A stretch of 64,000 nucleotides of DNA from positions 62,001 through 126,000 of the forward strand of contig JAMLJA010000007.1 in assembly GCA_023953905.1 (NCBI GenBank), given 5' to 3'. This DNA is from Rhizobiaceae bacterium (GTDB taxonomy: Bacteria > Pseudomonadota > Alphaproteobacteria > Rhizobiales > Rhizobiaceae). This document shows, in pieces, positions 54,581 to 63,509 of this stretch (positions are counted from its first letter, which is position 1; the number at the start of each line of letters is the position of its first letter). The notes beneath the pieces were generated by a model. It was not told the DNA's origin and ran no database searches. It saw only the letters and a program-made list of their open reading frames with translations. Position numbers and translations under genes: made by a program.

Positions 54581-55950
54581 GATTGGCTCTCTGCAATGAT
54601 TGCGCTTTCCACGATGTTCAGGGCCCGGTCGAGATCAGCCTGCGATATGATCAGAGGGGGCGAAAGCGTAAGCACATTGCCGGCCGAGATCTTGAAGCTC
54701 AGCCCCTGTTCCAGACAGCGATAGTAGATGCGCTCGGCGCGTTCGGGGGCGACAGTGCGGGCATCCTTGTCGTCGACGATCTCGACGCCGAACATCAGAC
54801 CTCTGCCACGCACGTCTCCGACATGCGGATTGGTCGCCCCGAACTCGCGAAGGCGCTGCATGGCGCTTTCGCCCATTTCCGCCGCGCGCTCGGCCAGCCC
54901 TTCCTCGCGGATAATCGCAATGGTGGTCAGCGCGGCCCGCGCTGTCACAGGGTTCTTTTCATGCGTATAATGCCCGATGGCGAAGTCGCCTGCGACGTCC
55001 AGGTCGCGGCGCGCAATGACCGCCGCAATCGGCAGGATTGCGCCACCAAGTGCCTTGCCGACGACGATCATGTCGGGCACGACATCGTCCTGCTCATGCG
55101 CGAAGAAGGTGCCGGTCTTGCCGAGCCCGGTCGGGATCTCGTCAAATATCAGCAGAGTGCCGTGGCGGTCGCAGGCCTCGCGAACCTTCTTCCAGAACCC
55201 GGGAGGCGGAGGCACCGGTGTCGCGCGCATCGGCTCGGCGATGACGGCGGCGATGTCGCCTTCCTTCTCCAATATATAGGCAACCATACGGGCGCAGGCA
55301 TCGCCGCTCGCCTCCAGCGTCGACTGGCCGTAAGGGCAATGATAGCCGTGAAACGGGGCCACATGTTCTGTGCCAGCCATCAAGGGCCCCGCGATGCCGG
55401 AGCGGAACGTGGCTTCGCCACCCACGCTTGACGCACCGAAACCTGCGCCGTGGAAGGCGTCCCAGAAGGAGAGGGTCTTGAAACGGCCGGTAGCGGCACG
55501 CGCCAGCTTCAGCGCCACCTCATTTGCATCTGAACCGCCGGTCGTGAACAGCACCTTCCCGAGATCGCCGGGCGCAAGCTCGCCGAGCTTCTCGGCCAGT
55601 TCCACCGCCGGTTCGCAGGCAAAGCGGCGCGGCGCGAAGGTCAGACCATCAAGCTGCGCCTTGATCGCCTCGACCACACGCGGATGGCGATAGCCGATGT
55701 GGTGGACGCTGTTGCCATGAAAATCCATGTAGCGGCGACCGGCCATGTCCTCGATCCAGATGCCCTCCGCCTTGACGATCGTGGAGACGCAGGGGCTCGA
55801 CAGGCTCTGGTGCAGGAAGGCGTCGGAGTCGCGCTTCAGCAGCGAACGCGTGGCCGGATCGGCATGCCGCTCGGCCCATTTGCGGCGCTGGGCGGAGGTG
55901 TTGGACTCGCCCTCCGTATGGGTGATCTTGCGATGGTCGAGCTTTTCCAT
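54577..55950 (-). CDS. Class III aminotransferase-fold PLP enzyme, PbfA-like (candidate phosphonate ammonia-lyase)
   Basis: ATG 55950 gives 457 residues. PLP-fold signatures: TTGGSDANEVALKLARAA, LLIFDEIPTGLGKTG and the lysine in VVGKALGGAILPIAAV. The N-terminal MDFHGNSVHHIGYRHPRVVE and SFWDAFHGAGFGASSVGGEA closely resemble, as I recall, the (R)-1-hydroxy-2-aminoethylphosphonate ammonia-lyase PbfA and relatives rather than ordinary transaminases. Divergent from the aminoethylphosphonate-type LysR and near a phosphonate monoester hydrolase, so phosphonate breakdown is a good guess; ordinary transamination remains possible. Confidence 0.62.
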   Translation of the reverse strand: MEKLDHRKITHTEGESNTSAQRRKWAERHADPATRSLLKRDSDAFLHQSLSSPCVSTIVKAEGIWIEDMAGRRYMDFHGNSVHHIGYRHPRVVEAIKAQLDGLTFAPRRFACEPAVELAEKLGELAPGDLGKVLFTTGGSDANEVALKLARAATGRFKTLSFWDAFHGAGFGASSVGGEATFRSGIAGPLMAGTEHVAPFHGYHCPYGQSTLEASGDACARMVAYILEKEGDIAAVIAEPMRATPVPPPPGFWKKVREACDRHGTLLIFDEIPTGLGKTGTFFAHEQDDVVPDMIVVGKALGGAILPIAAVIARRDLDVAGDFAIGHYTHEKNPVTARAALTTIAIIREEGLAERAAEMGESAMQRLREFGATNPHVGDVRGRGLMFGVEIVDDKDARTVAPERAERIYYRCLEQGLSFKISAGNVLTLSPPLIISQADLDRALNIVESAIIAESQS

Positions 55951-56065
55951 TTTCGTGTCCCCGGCAATCCCTGGCGCTTGCGGCAAATCGATCCGCCTTC
56001 GCCGATTGGCGACCCTTGCAGCATGGCGCGGCGCGTTTGAGCCAGTTGTGACTTTCCATGCGCCT

Positions 56066-56093
56066 ATACATTTGTAAAATCGTTGTTATGTAT
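56066..56093. promoter_or_regulatory. LysR-type dyad ATACAT-N16-ATGTAT
   Basis: The arms lie in an AT-rich patch between the PbfA-like gene (116 bases away) and the LysR gene (150 bases away). The arms match perfectly and the spacing is in the range for LysR recognition plus activation sites. No gene was recognised in this 292-base gap. Confidence 0.4.
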
Positions 56094-56242
56094 CAATCCA
56101 TAAGTTTCTGGCGGATGCCTTGACGTCGGTAGCGAAAGGGCTGGGTGCATGTCGTGGCCAACCGGGTCGTCGACCAGCACCTTCGCCTTTCTGTTTCAAG
56201 GCAGGGGCAGTCACCTCAAAGCCTTTTCGAATTGGCGGTCCA

Positions 56243-57196
56243 ATGCGTTATGTCCAGCTCCGTGCCTTCCACAATGTCGCGATATGTGGCGGGTTTTCAC
56301 GCGCCGCAGAACAGCTTTGCCTCACTCAGCCGGCGATATCGGATCAGGTTCGCAAGCTGGAGGAAGAGTACGATGTCCTGCTGTTCAATCGGCATAAGAA
56401 GCAGGTCACGCTGACGAACGCCGGCACCAAACTGCTCGACATCACGCGGCGTCTCTTCGACAATGAACAACAGGCGTTTGAGTTTCTTTCGGAATCGCGA
56501 GCGCTGCGATCCGGCACGCTGCGTATCGTCGCCGACTCCGCCCATCACCTCATCCATATCCTTGCGCGCTTCCGCGAACGATATCCCGGCGTGCGCGTGA
56601 CCATGCGCGCGGGCAACACGAGGACGGTGGTCGACAGCCTCTACAGTTATGACGCCGATATCGGCGTGCTTGGCGATGCGCCCGGTGGCCATGATTTCGA
56701 GACGGTAGAGCTTGGCGGGACGCCAATCGTGGCCTTTGTGGCACGCACGCACGCACTCGCAGAACGCCGCTCCTTCAGCTTTGCCGAACTCGTCGATCTG
56801 CCTCTCGTCATGCGCGAGCAGGGCTCAAAGACCCGCAACAAGCTGGAACAGGCGGCCACCCGCGCTGGCGTGACGCTCATTCCCGCGATCGAGGCGGAAG
56901 GACGCGAGGCCGTGCGCGAACTGGTGGGGGCGGGCGCTGGCGTGGGCTTCGTCTCGGCGGCCGAATTCGGTCATGACGACCGACTGATCCGCATTCCCAT
57001 TCGCGACACGGCCGATATGACCATGGATGAGTCGTTGATCTGCCTCCGCGAGCGCAGCCGCGGAAAGCTGGTTCAGGCTTTTCTGGAGATCGCCCGCCAA
57101 CTGGCCGCCGGCGATGCGGCGGACGGTTCTGTCACACGCGCAGCGACGCGGGCTCGAACGATATCAAGATCGCGGAATCACCAGCGCATCGAGTAG
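56243..57196 (+). CDS. LysR-family regulator (aminoethylphosphonate-type group)
   Basis: ATG 56243 gives 317 residues beginning MRYVQLRAFHNVAICGGFSRAAEQLCLTQPAISDQVRKL, then NRHKKQVTLTNAG and an effector domain with LVMREQGSKTRN and LVGAGAGVGFVSAAE. It is a paralogue of the LysR at 45115. I place it in the LysR group linked with aminoethylphosphonate operons. It is divergent from the PbfA-like gene, which it probably activates. Its last 33 bases overlap the acyl-CoA ligase gene tail to tail. Confidence 0.8.
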   Translation: MRYVQLRAFHNVAICGGFSRAAEQLCLTQPAISDQVRKLEEEYDVLLFNRHKKQVTLTNAGTKLLDITRRLFDNEQQAFEFLSESRALRSGTLRIVADSAHHLIHILARFRERYPGVRVTMRAGNTRTVVDSLYSYDADIGVLGDAPGGHDFETVELGGTPIVAFVARTHALAERRSFSFAELVDLPLVMREQGSKTRNKLEQAATRAGVTLIPAIEAEGREAVRELVGAGAGVGFVSAAEFGHDDRLIRIPIRDTADMTMDESLICLRERSRGKLVQAFLEIARQLAAGDAADGSVTRAATRARTISRSRNHQRIE

Positions 57197-59302
57197 CCGC
57201 GCGCCCTGTCCCTGTGGCAGCACCGCGACAGGGTTGAGATCGATCGCCTCGATATGCTCGCCGTAGGCGGAAGCCAGATCGGACAGCTGAACCATCATCG
57301 TGGCAAGCGCCTCGATATCGGCCGCTGGCGCACCGCGATAGCCTGCCAGCAACTTTCCGAGCTTGGTGCGGCCGATCATCTCCAGAGCCAGCGTGCGGTC
57401 GACAGGTAACAGCTCGAACGCCGTCTCGGCGACGAGTTCCACCAGCACGCCGCCAACGCCGACGACCATGCCGAGACCGAAGGGCTCATGACGGGCCAGT
57501 CCAAGCAGAACCTCGACGCCGCCCGACACCATCTCCTGCACCACAACACCGTGAATGGTCGCATCGGGAGCGAAGGCGCGTCCATTGCGCATGATGTCGT
57601 GGAATGCCGAACGGGCCTCCCGCTCGGAGCCGACACCAAGACGCACGCCCCCGGCTTCGGTCTTGTGCGGCAGGTCCGGCGATTCGACTTTCATCACGAC
57701 TGGAAAGCCGATGGACCGCGCGGCTTCGGCGGCTTCCTCTTCCGTCGTCGCCAGTACTTCGTGCGGGATCGCCATTCCATTGGCGGCGCAGAATGCCTTG
57801 GCTTCGCGCTCCGTCAGCTGCTGTCCGCTGGTCAGAAGTGCTGTCCAGTGCCGGTCCGGTGCAGGCATAACACCAGCTTCCACCGCGCGAGGTGGTGTCT
57901 TGTCGAGCAAGGCGCGGATCGCGGCGAGACTGGCGCGGGTTCCGTTCAGTACGATCGCGCCATCCGCCGCCGCGCGCACCGCGGGGTGATGGCCGCCCGA
58001 CAGATTGCTCATCAGCACGGTGGGAATATCGCGATCCCGCTGAAATGCGGCGACCGCCCCGGCAATTCCGAGATACTCGGCCGCAGTCGTATCATCCAGC
58101 CCTGCCGGCGCGTCCTGCGCGGCCACGATCACGCCGATTGAGGGATCGGCCGCCACGGTTTCCAGCACACGCGTGTAGATCGACGCATCGGCAAACACCA
58201 CGCCCGTCGTGTCGAGTGGATTTTGGGGGGAAGCAAAGGGTGGAAGCAGCGCCCTGAGGGTGGTCACAGTGTTTGCACTGAGGGCCGGTACATCGAGACC
58301 GGCTTCGTCGGCAAGATCCGCGACATGCGCCACACCTCCACCGCTGACGCCGACAATGGCGACGCCCTTGCGGGCCGGGCGGGCATTGATCGCGCTAAGA
58401 AGGGTTGCCGTTTCGATGAAATCATCCATCGTCGGCACTTCGATCACGCCGGTCTGGCGGAAGAACGAACCATAGGCCTCGTTGCTGCCTGCAAGCGCGC
58501 CGGTATGCGCGGCGGTTGCGCGTTGCCCACCAGCCGACCGACCCGCACGCAGCACAATCACGGTCTTGCCCGACGCGTGTACGGCTTCCATGGCGGTGCG
58601 AAAGGCATCCGGGTCACGCACCGTTTCGGCGACAATGCCGATCACGCTCGTCGCCTCGTCGTGCGCCAGCCAGCCGATATAGTCGGGCAGATCCGTAGCG
58701 GCGCTGTTGCCGGAGGAAACAATGTGGGAAAGGCCAATGCGGCCGGTATTCGCGAGCGCTATCGCACTCGCTCCCGAATGCGACACGAGGGCCAGAGGGC
58801 CACGCTTCATGCTTGAGGGCAGGGTAGACGAATAGAGTGCCGCGCCGCTGTTGAGGTTGAACAGGCCGAGGCAGTTCGGACCGCAGATGGCCATTCCATG
58901 GCGTTCGGCTATCTCCACGAGCTCCGTCTGGCGCGCGCGTCCCTCGTTGCCCGTTTCGGCAAATCCCGAGGCAAGGATCACCGCCGCCTTGACGCCCATC
59001 CCTGCCGCCTCGCTCAAGGCCGCATTCGCACGCTCGGCTGCGATGCAAATCACGGCCACATCCGGCACTTCGTCCAGCGCCGTCAGCGAGGTCGCGGCGC
59101 GATGGCCGAATATCTCGCCGCCCTTCGGGTTCACCGGCAGGATGCGGCCGGTGAAGGACTGCGCCATCAGATTGCGCATGACGAAGCTCGAAGACGCATC
59201 GGCGCGTTCCGTTGCGCCGATGATCGCGACCGAGCGCGGCGCCATGAGCGCCGTCATGGACGCCGTCTGGGCCGCCGTCTTGGTCGCGGGGGAGGCTGCC
59301 AT
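57164..59302 (-). CDS. Acyl-CoA ligase, NDP-forming (acetyl-CoA synthetase/pimeloyl type)
   Basis: The 712-residue protein has a CoA-binding domain (PRSVAIIGATER), the succinyl-CoA-ligase-like domain with a phospho-histidine site (ATAAHTGALAGSNEAY) and a C-terminal ATP-grasp domain (FPVVMKVESPDLPHKTEAGGV, about 490-712). Such enzymes form acyl-CoA from acid, ATP and CoA with release of ADP and phosphate. It is the last gene of the psuK-psuG-hydratase-ligase operon. The substrate acid cannot be read from sequence. Confidence 0.84.
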   Translation of the reverse strand: MAASPATKTAAQTASMTALMAPRSVAIIGATERADASSSFVMRNLMAQSFTGRILPVNPKGGEIFGHRAATSLTALDEVPDVAVICIAAERANAALSEAAGMGVKAAVILASGFAETGNEGRARQTELVEIAERHGMAICGPNCLGLFNLNSGAALYSSTLPSSMKRGPLALVSHSGASAIALANTGRIGLSHIVSSGNSAATDLPDYIGWLAHDEATSVIGIVAETVRDPDAFRTAMEAVHASGKTVIVLRAGRSAGGQRATAAHTGALAGSNEAYGSFFRQTGVIEVPTMDDFIETATLLSAINARPARKGVAIVGVSGGGVAHVADLADEAGLDVPALSANTVTTLRALLPPFASPQNPLDTTGVVFADASIYTRVLETVAADPSIGVIVAAQDAPAGLDDTTAAEYLGIAGAVAAFQRDRDIPTVLMSNLSGGHHPAVRAAADGAIVLNGTRASLAAIRALLDKTPPRAVEAGVMPAPDRHWTALLTSGQQLTEREAKAFCAANGMAIPHEVLATTEEEAAEAARSIGFPVVMKVESPDLPHKTEAGGVRLGVGSEREARSAFHDIMRNGRAFAPDATIHGVVVQEMVSGGVEVLLGLARHEPFGLGMVVGVGGVLVELVAETAFELLPVDRTLALEMIGRTKLGKLLAGYRGAPAADIEALATMMVQLSDLASAYGEHIEAIDLNPVAVLPQGQGARLLDALVIPRS

Positions 59303-59311
59303 CTTTACCGC

Positions 59312-60124
59312 CTAGATATCGAGGCCCTTGAAGGGGCTGTCGCGGAAGTCGAGATACTCCTTGAGACCCATCTTCGCCAGATTGGCCATCCACTCGCGAC
59401 CCTGGCGGGTGACGTGCAGCGCGGCAATGGCTTCGATATTGTACTGGAAGGAGGGCATGAGACCGGCCACGATCTGCTGGTTGTTCACCGATGCCTTGGT
59501 GTATTTCAGAGCCGGAACCGGCATGCGCGCCAGCTTTCGTGCCAGCTTATCGGTCGCGTCCTTCAGGTCAGCCGCCGGCACCACCTTGTTGATGAGGTGC
59601 ATGCGCAGCGCTTCCTGCGCGTCGACCAGATCGCCCGTATACATCAGCCAGCGCACATCGCGCGTAGCCAGGAGCCATGGCATCATCAGCGCCGGAGGAC
59701 CGGAATTGTGCCTCACTTCGGGCTCGCCGAACTTGGCATTGTCCGCCGAGATCGCCAGATCGCAGCACATCATTAGTTCCAGCGCGCCAGCCAGCGCATA
59801 GCCGTTGACCGAGGCGATCACCGGGATCGGTGCCTTCCAGATGTTGAGAAGAGCTGTCGCGTTCTCGCTCATGTCCTCGCGCCAGAAGTCGATGTCGACG
59901 TCGAAGTCCCCGCCCTGCAGGTCATAGCCGGAAGAGAAGGCCCGACCGGCGCCGGTGATGACCAGCGCGTTGACATCCGGGTCCTCGACGGCAGCAGCGA
60001 GCGCGGCGTCGATCTCGCGGATGACCGTCTTGTTCATCGCGTTGAGCTTGTCGGGACGATTGATGGTGATCGTCGCGAATTTGTCCTGTCCGTCCTTCTC
60101 GTAGAGGATGGTTTCGTAGCTCAT
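59312..60124 (-). CDS. Enoyl-CoA hydratase/isomerase (crotonase family)
   Basis: The 270-residue protein has crotonase signatures: ATITINRPDKLNAMNK, VITGAGRAFSSGYDLQGG (oxyanion hole), VNGYALAGALELMMCCDL and KFGEPEVRHNSG. An active-site glutamate at E-V-R matches hydratase chemistry. Its ATG overlaps the psuG stop and the ligase follows after 9 bases, so it and the ligase form a CoA-thioester pair attached to pseudouridine genes. Confidence 0.84.
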   Translation of the reverse strand: MSYETILYEKDGQDKFATITINRPDKLNAMNKTVIREIDAALAAAVEDPDVNALVITGAGRAFSSGYDLQGGDFDVDIDFWREDMSENATALLNIWKAPIPVIASVNGYALAGALELMMCCDLAISADNAKFGEPEVRHNSGPPALMMPWLLATRDVRWLMYTGDLVDAQEALRMHLINKVVPAADLKDATDKLARKLARMPVPALKYTKASVNNQQIVAGLMPSFQYNIEAIAALHVTRQGREWMANLAKMGLKEYLDFRDSPFKGLDI

Positions 60125-61083
60125 TTTGCGCTCCTGGATGCGGGGGACTGGGATGTCTTGGACGAGGCTGTCAGCGCCGCATGGGCAACGGCCATCCGTG
60201 CCGCCAATGCGGCGTTGTTCTTGACCAGAGCAATGTTTGCCGTGAGGCTTTTGCCGTCGGAAAGCTCATTGATGCGCGCCAGCAGGAAGGGCGTGACGTC
60301 CTTGCGCTGGATGCTGCGGCTTTCGGCTTCCGCAACCGCGTCGGAAATGGTGCCGTCGATAAACTCGGGCGACAGCGCATCGGCTTCCGGAATCGGATTG
60401 GCAATCAAAATGCCTGTGCCCGATCCGAGCGACTCATGCGCGATCATCGCGGCTGCGATTTCTTCGGGCGTATCGAGGCGGTGATCGGCCTTTTCTCCGC
60501 TGCTGCGTGTGAAGAAGGCGGGGAAGTCATCACTGCCATAGGCGATGATCGGCACGCGCTGCGTTTCAAGAAACTCCAGCGTCTTGGGGATGTCGAGGAT
60601 CGACTTTACACCGGCGCACACCACCGTGGTTCCGGTATGCCCAAGTTCAGTCAGATCCGCGGAAATGTCGAAGCTCGATTCGGCACCGCGATGCACGCCG
60701 CCGACCCCGCCGGTGGCAAAGATCTTGATGCCGGCGAGTTCTGCAATGCGCATCGTCGCCGATACCGTCGTGCCCGCCGAGCCCTTGCGAACCATCACGG
60801 CGGCGAGGTCGCGGCCAGAAGCCTTGACCACCTCGCTGGCCTGCGCCAGCGCCTCCAGCTCGGCGTCCATCAGGCCAACATGGATGGCGCCGTCGATCAC
60901 GGCGATCGTTGCGGGCACCGCGCCATTCTCGCGGATGACGGCTTCCACGGCCCGTGCCGTTTCAAGATTTGCCGGGTAGGGCATGCCGTGCGTGATGATT
61001 GTCGATTCGAGCGCCACGACCGGGGCTCCGGCTTCGAGCGCTGCTGCGACGTCGTCGCTGAATTTCAGGGCTGGTCTGGTCAT
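60121..61083 (-). CDS. psuG: Pseudouridine-5'-phosphate glycosidase
   Basis: The frame is open upstream, but ATG 61083 gives 320 residues with the normal start (LKFSDDVAAALEAGAPVVALESTIITHGMPYP, E26). Family motifs: RKGSAGTTVSATM, KIFATGGVGGVHRGAE, VCAGVKSILDIPKTLE (catalytic lysine) and FFTRSSG. It splits pseudouridine 5'-phosphate to uracil and ribose 5-phosphate. Adjacent psuK (7 bases) supports the name strongly. Confidence 0.92.
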   Translation of the reverse strand: MTRPALKFSDDVAAALEAGAPVVALESTIITHGMPYPANLETARAVEAVIRENGAVPATIAVIDGAIHVGLMDAELEALAQASEVVKASGRDLAAVMVRKGSAGTTVSATMRIAELAGIKIFATGGVGGVHRGAESSFDISADLTELGHTGTTVVCAGVKSILDIPKTLEFLETQRVPIIAYGSDDFPAFFTRSSGEKADHRLDTPEEIAAAMIAHESLGSGTGILIANPIPEADALSPEFIDGTISDAVAEAESRSIQRKDVTPFLLARINELSDGKSLTANIALVKNNAALAARMAVAHAALTASSKTSQSPASRSAK

Positions 61084-61090
61084 TGGAACC

Positions 61091-62200
61091 TCAGGCAGGA
61101 ATGCGGACCATGCCTGCCGACAGGAAGCCGGGTGACAGGTCGGGATGAACGCTCGCATCGCTTTCGGCGGTGAGCGTGGCAAGCAGGGCACCCGTCTGGG
61201 TCGCCTGCACTGTGTCTTCGCCGCCAAGGACGCGGTAGAGCGTCCCGGCGATCATGGCGTCTCCGGCTCCGGTGATGTCGACCGGGCGGGCCGGCACCGA
61301 TCGCATGCTCGTTACGCCGCGCTCATTGGCGACCGCATAGCCGCTCGGCCCCATCGTTACCGTCACCTCGGTGGCGCCGCGCTGCCGCAATGCCTCCGCG
61401 GCTTCCTTCGGTTGCAGGCGTTTGTCGGATGACGAGATGCCAAGCATGGTGTTGGCTTCGTCGTGATTGGTGAACAGCAGGTCGATGCCCGACAGATCCT
61501 TGGGAAGACGCATCGCCTTGGGTGTCGACACGGTGTCGATGGCGAGCTTGTAGCGGGCGCCTGCCTTGCGCGAGATCAGCGCCTCGATCACACCGGCGGG
61601 CATGTTGCAATCGCAGAACACCCATGACGCGGAAGCCAGATGCGGCCAGAACCGGTCGAGATAGGAGGACTGGAAAAGGTCGAAGATTTCCATGTCGGCA
61701 ATGCCGAGCACGAGATCGTTCTGCGGCCCGAGAATGGCGGCATATTCCGCGGTCGGGCGCTCCGTGGTGGTGATCACCTGACTGACATCTGCGCCGAGAT
61801 CGCGCAGGTGACGGGTGAGGGAGCGCCCCACTTCATCGTCGCCGACGATGGAGACGAAACTGACGTCGACGCCCAGACGCACGAGGTTCTCCGCAACATT
61901 CCTGGCAACGCCGCCAAAGCTGCGGTGCCCGCTGACGGGGTTGGAAGTCTCGAAAATCAGTTCGCGGCGGGCGTGATATTTCCTGTCGAGCACTGCCCCG
62001 CCGATGCAGATCATGCGCTGCCTTGCCGGCAGAACATAGCCGCGTCCGAGGATGTATCCCTTGTTGACGAGTTGCACGACATGCGCCGCAACGGTCGAAC
62101 GGGCAAGGCCGAGCGCGGTGGCTATGTCCTGCTGCCCGGCGAACGGATTGGCGGTGATGAGGTCAAGCACAGCCCGTTCCTGCGCTCCGAGGTCGTCCAT
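61091..62200 (-). CDS. psuK: Pseudouridine kinase (PfkB family) with N-terminal winged helix
   Basis: The 369-residue protein has a winged-helix N-terminus (ERAVLDLITANPFAGQQDIATALGLARSTVAAHV, about 8-42) and a PfkB kinase domain with FGGVARNVAENLVRLG and the catalytic aspartate in ITGAGDAMIAG. It phosphorylates pseudouridine for PsuG. The DNA-binding domain suggests a kinase that may also sense the substrate and regulate its own operon; such fusions are common in PsuK-like proteins. First gene of the operon; GGGGGA ribosome site. Confidence 0.88.
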   Translation of the reverse strand: MDDLGAQERAVLDLITANPFAGQQDIATALGLARSTVAAHVVQLVNKGYILGRGYVLPARQRMICIGGAVLDRKYHARRELIFETSNPVSGHRSFGGVARNVAENLVRLGVDVSFVSIVGDDEVGRSLTRHLRDLGADVSQVITTTERPTAEYAAILGPQNDLVLGIADMEIFDLFQSSYLDRFWPHLASASWVFCDCNMPAGVIEALISRKAGARYKLAIDTVSTPKAMRLPKDLSGIDLLFTNHDEANTMLGISSSDKRLQPKEAAEALRQRGATEVTVTMGPSGYAVANERGVTSMRSVPARPVDITGAGDAMIAGTLYRVLGGEDTVQATQTGALLATLTAESDASVHPDLSPGFLSAGMVRIPA

Positions 62201-62481
62201 GGATCCCCCAAAGATGGTGCAACTGCGAACACCCGATTGTCATTTGATATGGGCAACAACAGATGCTCTTGTCAACAACTGTTTGTCAGCCTATCGTGTG
62301 CCACGCTGGCGTCGCAAATGGCGCCATCCAGTGAACAGCGCGATCCTCACGGTGGCAGCAAAGCGATGCAGTCAGGCATGCGTACCCAGCAGTCTCCACT
62401 TCCCGCCGGTCGGGATCGGAAGGCTTTGCCTGTTCGCCATGATTTCCATCTCTTCCTTCCAGCAGCAGAGTGAGTTCCCCC

Positions 62482-63450
62482 ATGCACGCCGCAAACGAAG
62501 ACCGCGAGACCGCACAGCTCATCCCGGTGATCGATGTCGGGGCGTTCATCAGAGGGGAAGCGGGAGCGGGCGACGTGGTGGCCGCTGTCGAAAAGGCAGC
62601 GCGCGATACCGGGTTCTTTCTCGTTACCGGCCACGGCGTCTCGCCGGAAGTGACGGCGCGACTGTACGGTCTGGCGCGTGGCTATTTCGATCTGCCGGAA
62701 GACTACAAGCGCGCTCATGGACGTGGCACCTCGGTCACGGGCGGGGTTGCGTTTTCTCCCATCGCCGATGAGGCGCTTGCCGCTACCAAGGGAATACAGA
62801 CCCCCGGAGATTACAAGGAAAGCCTGAATTTCGGCCTCCGTCTTCCCGGAGATGTATGGCCGGACAAGCCGGAAGGGCTCGAGCAGGCGTTTCTGGATTA
62901 TTTCGCCGAGATGGAGACGCTTGCCAGACATTTGCGGCGGATATTCGCTTCCGCGATCGGTCTGGAGCCTGACTATTTCGAGCCGGCATTCGCGAACCAT
63001 TTGTCGGCACTCAGGGTCATCAACTATCCCGAGCAGGAGGAATCGCCGCTGCCAGGGCAGATGCGGGCCGGTGTCCACACCGACTATGGCTTCATGACCA
63101 TCCTGCGCTCGGAGGCCTCTTCTGGCGGGCTTCAGGTGCAAAGCCGCGATGGCCGCTGGATCGACGCGCCGTCCATCGATGGCGCATATGTGATCAATAT
63201 TGCCGACGCTTTCATGCGGTGGACCAATGATGAATGGGTTTCCACGCCGCACCGCGTTGCCAATCCACCACGCGAGAAAAAGGGTTCTTCGCGTCGTCAG
63301 TCGATCCCGTTTTTTGTCAATCCCGGCAAGGAAACGGTGATTTCATGCCTCGAGCCGTTCTGCGCGAACGGCAAGCAGGCGAAATACGAGCCGATCACCT
63401 ACGGCGACTACATTCAACTCAAGACCAGCCAGGCTTTCGGCAAGAAATAG
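62482..63450 (+). CDS. Isopenicillin-N-synthase-like 2-oxoglutarate/Fe(II) dioxygenase
   Basis: ATG 62482 is preferred over GTG 62470; 322 residues. It has a DIOX_N-type N-terminus (IPVIDVGAF, TGFFLVTGHGVSPE) and the iron motif HTDYG...TPHRVANP (H, D, H) with the 2-oxoglutarate arginine in RRQSIPFF. Such enzymes hydroxylate or ring-close small molecules. It is divergent from psuK (281-base gap without a recognised gene) and 59 bases before a solute-binding protein, so it probably acts on the imported compound. Confidence 0.84.
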   Translation: MHAANEDRETAQLIPVIDVGAFIRGEAGAGDVVAAVEKAARDTGFFLVTGHGVSPEVTARLYGLARGYFDLPEDYKRAHGRGTSVTGGVAFSPIADEALAATKGIQTPGDYKESLNFGLRLPGDVWPDKPEGLEQAFLDYFAEMETLARHLRRIFASAIGLEPDYFEPAFANHLSALRVINYPEQEESPLPGQMRAGVHTDYGFMTILRSEASSGGLQVQSRDGRWIDAPSIDGAYVINIADAFMRWTNDEWVSTPHRVANPPREKKGSSRRQSIPFFVNPGKETVISCLEPFCANGKQAKYEPITYGDYIQLKTSQAFGKK

Positions 63451-63509
63451 CCGCAACCTGGTTTCTGCCTGCACGACGCAATCGACAACGCAAACACAAG
63501 GGGAAAGCA

